DNA from: Treponema sp.
GTDB taxonomy: Bacteria; Spirochaetota; Spirochaetia; Treponematales; Breznakiellaceae
DNA: 6,067 nt
Assembly: GCA_009785545.1 (NCBI GenBank)
Contig: WQWD01000151.1
Coordinates: 1 to 6,067, forward strand
Reading direction: 5' to 3'
Position numbers and translations under genes: made by a program. Positions 4,376 through 6,067 of this stretch are shown in pieces. Each line of letters begins with the position of its first letter. Position 1 is the first letter of the stretch. The notes under the pieces were generated by a model. It saw only the letters and a list, made by a program, of their open reading frames with translations. It had not been told where the DNA came from and searched no databases.

Positions 4376-4396
4376 TTCGGCTTTGCGTGATATTAT
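4373..4396 (+). promoter_or_regulatory. Probable polA promoter region
   Basis: TATTAT (4391-4396) is a good -10 box placed 6 nt before the ATG at 4403. No good -35 lies 16-18 nt upstream of it; TTGTTC (4373-4378) is 12 nt away, or 17 nt from the poorer box TTGATA (4396-4401). With the TATTAT box, the mRNA would start at or next to the ATG. No Shine-Dalgarno is present. Confidence 0.35.
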
Positions 4397-4402
4397 TGAT
4401 AT

Positions 4403-6067
4403 ATGAAGACACTCCCTCCACTTTATTTAATCGATGCTTATGGTCTTATTTATCGTTCGTATTTTGCATTTTTGACACGCCCCATGCGTAATAATGCAGG
4501 CAAAAATATTTCCGCCTTGTTTGGATTTGCCCGTACTGTAGTTTCGCTGCTTGATAACGGCGCTCCTGCGGCTGACGATCAGGGAAACCTCCTTGAAAAA
4601 CCAGAAAAACCTTTGCGGCTTGCCGCAGCGTTTGATTCACGAACTCCTACTTTCCGCCATCAAATGTACAGCGAATACAAAGCAAACAGGCAAAAAACTC
4701 CTGACGATTTACACGAGCAAGTCCCGTTAGTTGAAGAATTTTTAAACGCACTGGGTATTAAATGCATTAAAGCTGAAGGTTTTGAAGCAGATGACATAAT
4801 CGCTACGCTTGCCGAAAAATGCAAAAAAGAAAACCGCCAATGTTACATTCTTTCTTCAGACAAAGATTTGCTGCAGCTTGCTGGAAACGGCGTTTTTGAA
4901 CTTCGTCCGGCAAAAATTAACAAAAACGAGGCATCAGCGTTAAGTACAGGCCCTGTTTGGAACATTGTCGGGCATGACGAAGTAAAAAGTGAATGGGGCG
5001 TAGTGCCGGAAAAAGTACTTGATTTGCTTTCTCTTATCGGAGACACTTCCGACAATATTCCCGGGGTTAAAGGAATAGGGGAAAAAATCGCAGTCAAATT
5101 GATGGCTCGATACGGCTCACTCGATGAAATCTACAAAAACATCGCAGCAATTGAAGGCGCAACAGGAAAAAAACTTGCCGAAGGAAAAGAAAGCGCATAT
5201 TTTTCTCAATCGCTGATCCGTCTGCGGAATGATGTCGAATTGCACATAACGAGCATTGACGACTTGTCGGTGGAAAATCTCAATCGTGCAGAGGGAGCAA
5301 ATGTGCTTATGCGGGAAGGAATCCGCCAAAGCGCCAAGCAGCTTGACCCAAACGTAATGTCTTCCGCACAAAATATCTCAAATGCAAAAGACGCAGATAA
5401 AACCGGCGAAGAAGCTCCTTCGAATTCGATAGATATTTCCCTTCTTGGTGACGGAACTTACAAAACAATTCTTGATATAAAAGAACTCAAGACAATTGTA
5501 GAACAGGCAAAAAAACAAAAACTGATTGCGCTGGATTTTGAAACAGATTCTCTTGATGCATGGAATTCCCGTCCCATCGGAATTTCGCTTGCATTAAAGC
5601 CAAAAGAAGCATTTTATGTTCCTGTTGCACCTCACGGAGTTGATACACAAACGGATATTACAAAAGAGACAAATATAAATTGTGATTTTGTCGATCCGAA
5701 TAAAGTACGAGATTTGCTCTCTCCGATTTTTGCAGACAACACAATGACAATTGTTGCGCATAACGTAAAATTTGATTACAAAGTCACCAGAGGCTGGGGC
5801 ATTGAACGCTGGCAATGCAAAATATGGGACACGATGGTTGCGGCATGGCTGGATGATCCTGAGCGCAATAACTATTCGCTTGATTCACTTGTTTCTTACA
5901 CATTTGATTACTCCCCAATCAGATACATTGACATTGTACCTAAAGGGGCGGCATTTGACGCTGTTTCTCTGGAAAACGCCGCACGTTATTCCTGCGAGGA
6001 TGCGGATTTTTGTATCAGATTAAAACATTATCTTGAGCCAAAATTAAAAAACATAAATGCTGTTAAT
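4403..6067 (+). CDS. polA: DNA polymerase I, N-terminal 555 residues (runs off window)
   Basis: DNA polymerase I fills gaps, removes RNA primers and repairs DNA. The frame is open from ATG 4403 to the window end (555 codons). Residues about 5-285 are the 5'-3' (FEN-like) nuclease: D11 in YLIDAYG, D78 in FDSRTPTFRH, the E128/D130/D131 cluster in GFEADD, D153/D155 in SSDKDLLQL, D214/D217 in GDTSDN, and the helix-hairpin-helix IPGVKGIGEKIA. A low-complexity linker follows at about 313-345. Residues about 350-550 are the 3'-5' proofreading domain with all acidic residues kept: D378 and E380 in DFETD, D458 in AHNVKFD, and Y529/D533 in YSCED. Proofreading should therefore be active, unlike Bacillus or Thermus PolA. 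The polymerase domain lies beyond the window. The chosen ATG places YLIDAYG at the usual position although no ribosome site precedes it. Confidence 0.96.
   Translation, partial: MKTLPPLYLIDAYGLIYRSYFAFLTRPMRNNAGKNISALFGFARTVVSLLDNGAPAADDQGNLLEKPEKPLRLAAAFDSRTPTFRHQMYSEYKANRQKTPDDLHEQVPLVEEFLNALGIKCIKAEGFEADDIIATLAEKCKKENRQCYILSSDKDLLQLAGNGVFELRPAKINKNEASALSTGPVWNIVGHDEVKSEWGVVPEKVLDLLSLIGDTSDNIPGVKGIGEKIAVKLMARYGSLDEIYKNIAAIEGATGKKLAEGKESAYFSQSLIRLRNDVELHITSIDDLSVENLNRAEGANVLMREGIRQSAKQLDPNVMSSAQNISNAKDADKTGEEAPSNSIDISLLGDGTYKTILDIKELKTIVEQAKKQKLIALDFETDSLDAWNSRPIGISLALKPKEAFYVPVAPHGVDTQTDITKETNINCDFVDPNKVRDLLSPIFADNTMTIVAHNVKFDYKVTRGWGIERWQCKIWDTMVAAWLDDPERNNYSLDSLVSYTFDYSPIRYIDIVPKGAAFDAVSLENAARYSCEDADFCIRLKHYLEPKLKNINAVN

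Noticed and set aside
4446..5815. Four minus-strand frames inside polA (4446-4640, 4843-5097, 5117-5371, 5594-5815)
   Set aside because: All are antisense to the continuous, motif-complete polA frame and have no recognisable domains.
5772..6023. Plus-strand frame of 83 codons
   Set aside because: It is out of frame within the proofreading domain of polA, which is intact in its own frame.
1..6067. tRNA, rRNA, CRISPR array, transposase
   Set aside because: No spaced direct-repeat array, cloverleaf, rRNA-like stretch or transposase motif was seen on either strand.

Overview
The window looks like chromosomal DNA from a host-associated treponeme-like spirochete. The main evidence is the right-hand gene, a DNA polymerase I whose N-terminus (YLIDAYGLIYRSYFAF) resembles Treponema PolA as I remember it. 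A lone integron attC-like site on the left also fits, because some treponemes carry chromosomal integrons. No database search was possible, so the genus is an inference.

Left part (1-2120). Four genes lie on the minus strand. In transcription order from the right they are a 63-residue soluble protein, a 91-residue small membrane protein, an Lgt-fold membrane protein and a 152-residue membrane protein. The first two form an operon that ends in a strong hairpin (1573-1606). The Lgt-like gene is extremely AT-rich. Between it and the 152-residue gene is a large imperfect inverted repeat (582-711) with the layout of an integron attC site. The 152-residue gene has its own promoter, whose -10 box sits inside a perfect 17-nt palindrome.

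Middle (2121-3518). A phage-type XRE repressor (2234-2596) is transcribed away from the 63/91-residue operon. The divergent region holds a consensus minus-strand promoter (TTGACA, 17 nt, TATAAT) that drives the small operon. Two copies of GATGTATNNNGTATC fill its spacer and cover its start site, so the XRE protein probably represses this operon. The 63-residue protein resembles the C-terminal tail of the XRE protein but has no HTH. This suggests a regulator plus a tail-only partner plus a membrane protein. Three hairpins follow the XRE gene. A second XRE gene (2835-3518) then joins an HTH to 16 uninterrupted hydrophobic pentapeptides (G-phi-phi-A/S-phi).

Right part (3519-6067). A LuxR/NarL-type regulator with an incomplete receiver pocket runs on the minus strand, convergent with the pentad gene and divergent from polA. 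Its promoter is placed so close to the ATG that the mRNA should be leaderless, and polA may be leaderless too. Between these two starts is a 32-nt hairpin flanked by 10-bp direct repeats; its core matches a hairpin at 2658-2688. polA continues past the window end and has an intact 5' nuclease domain and an intact proofreading exonuclease signature.
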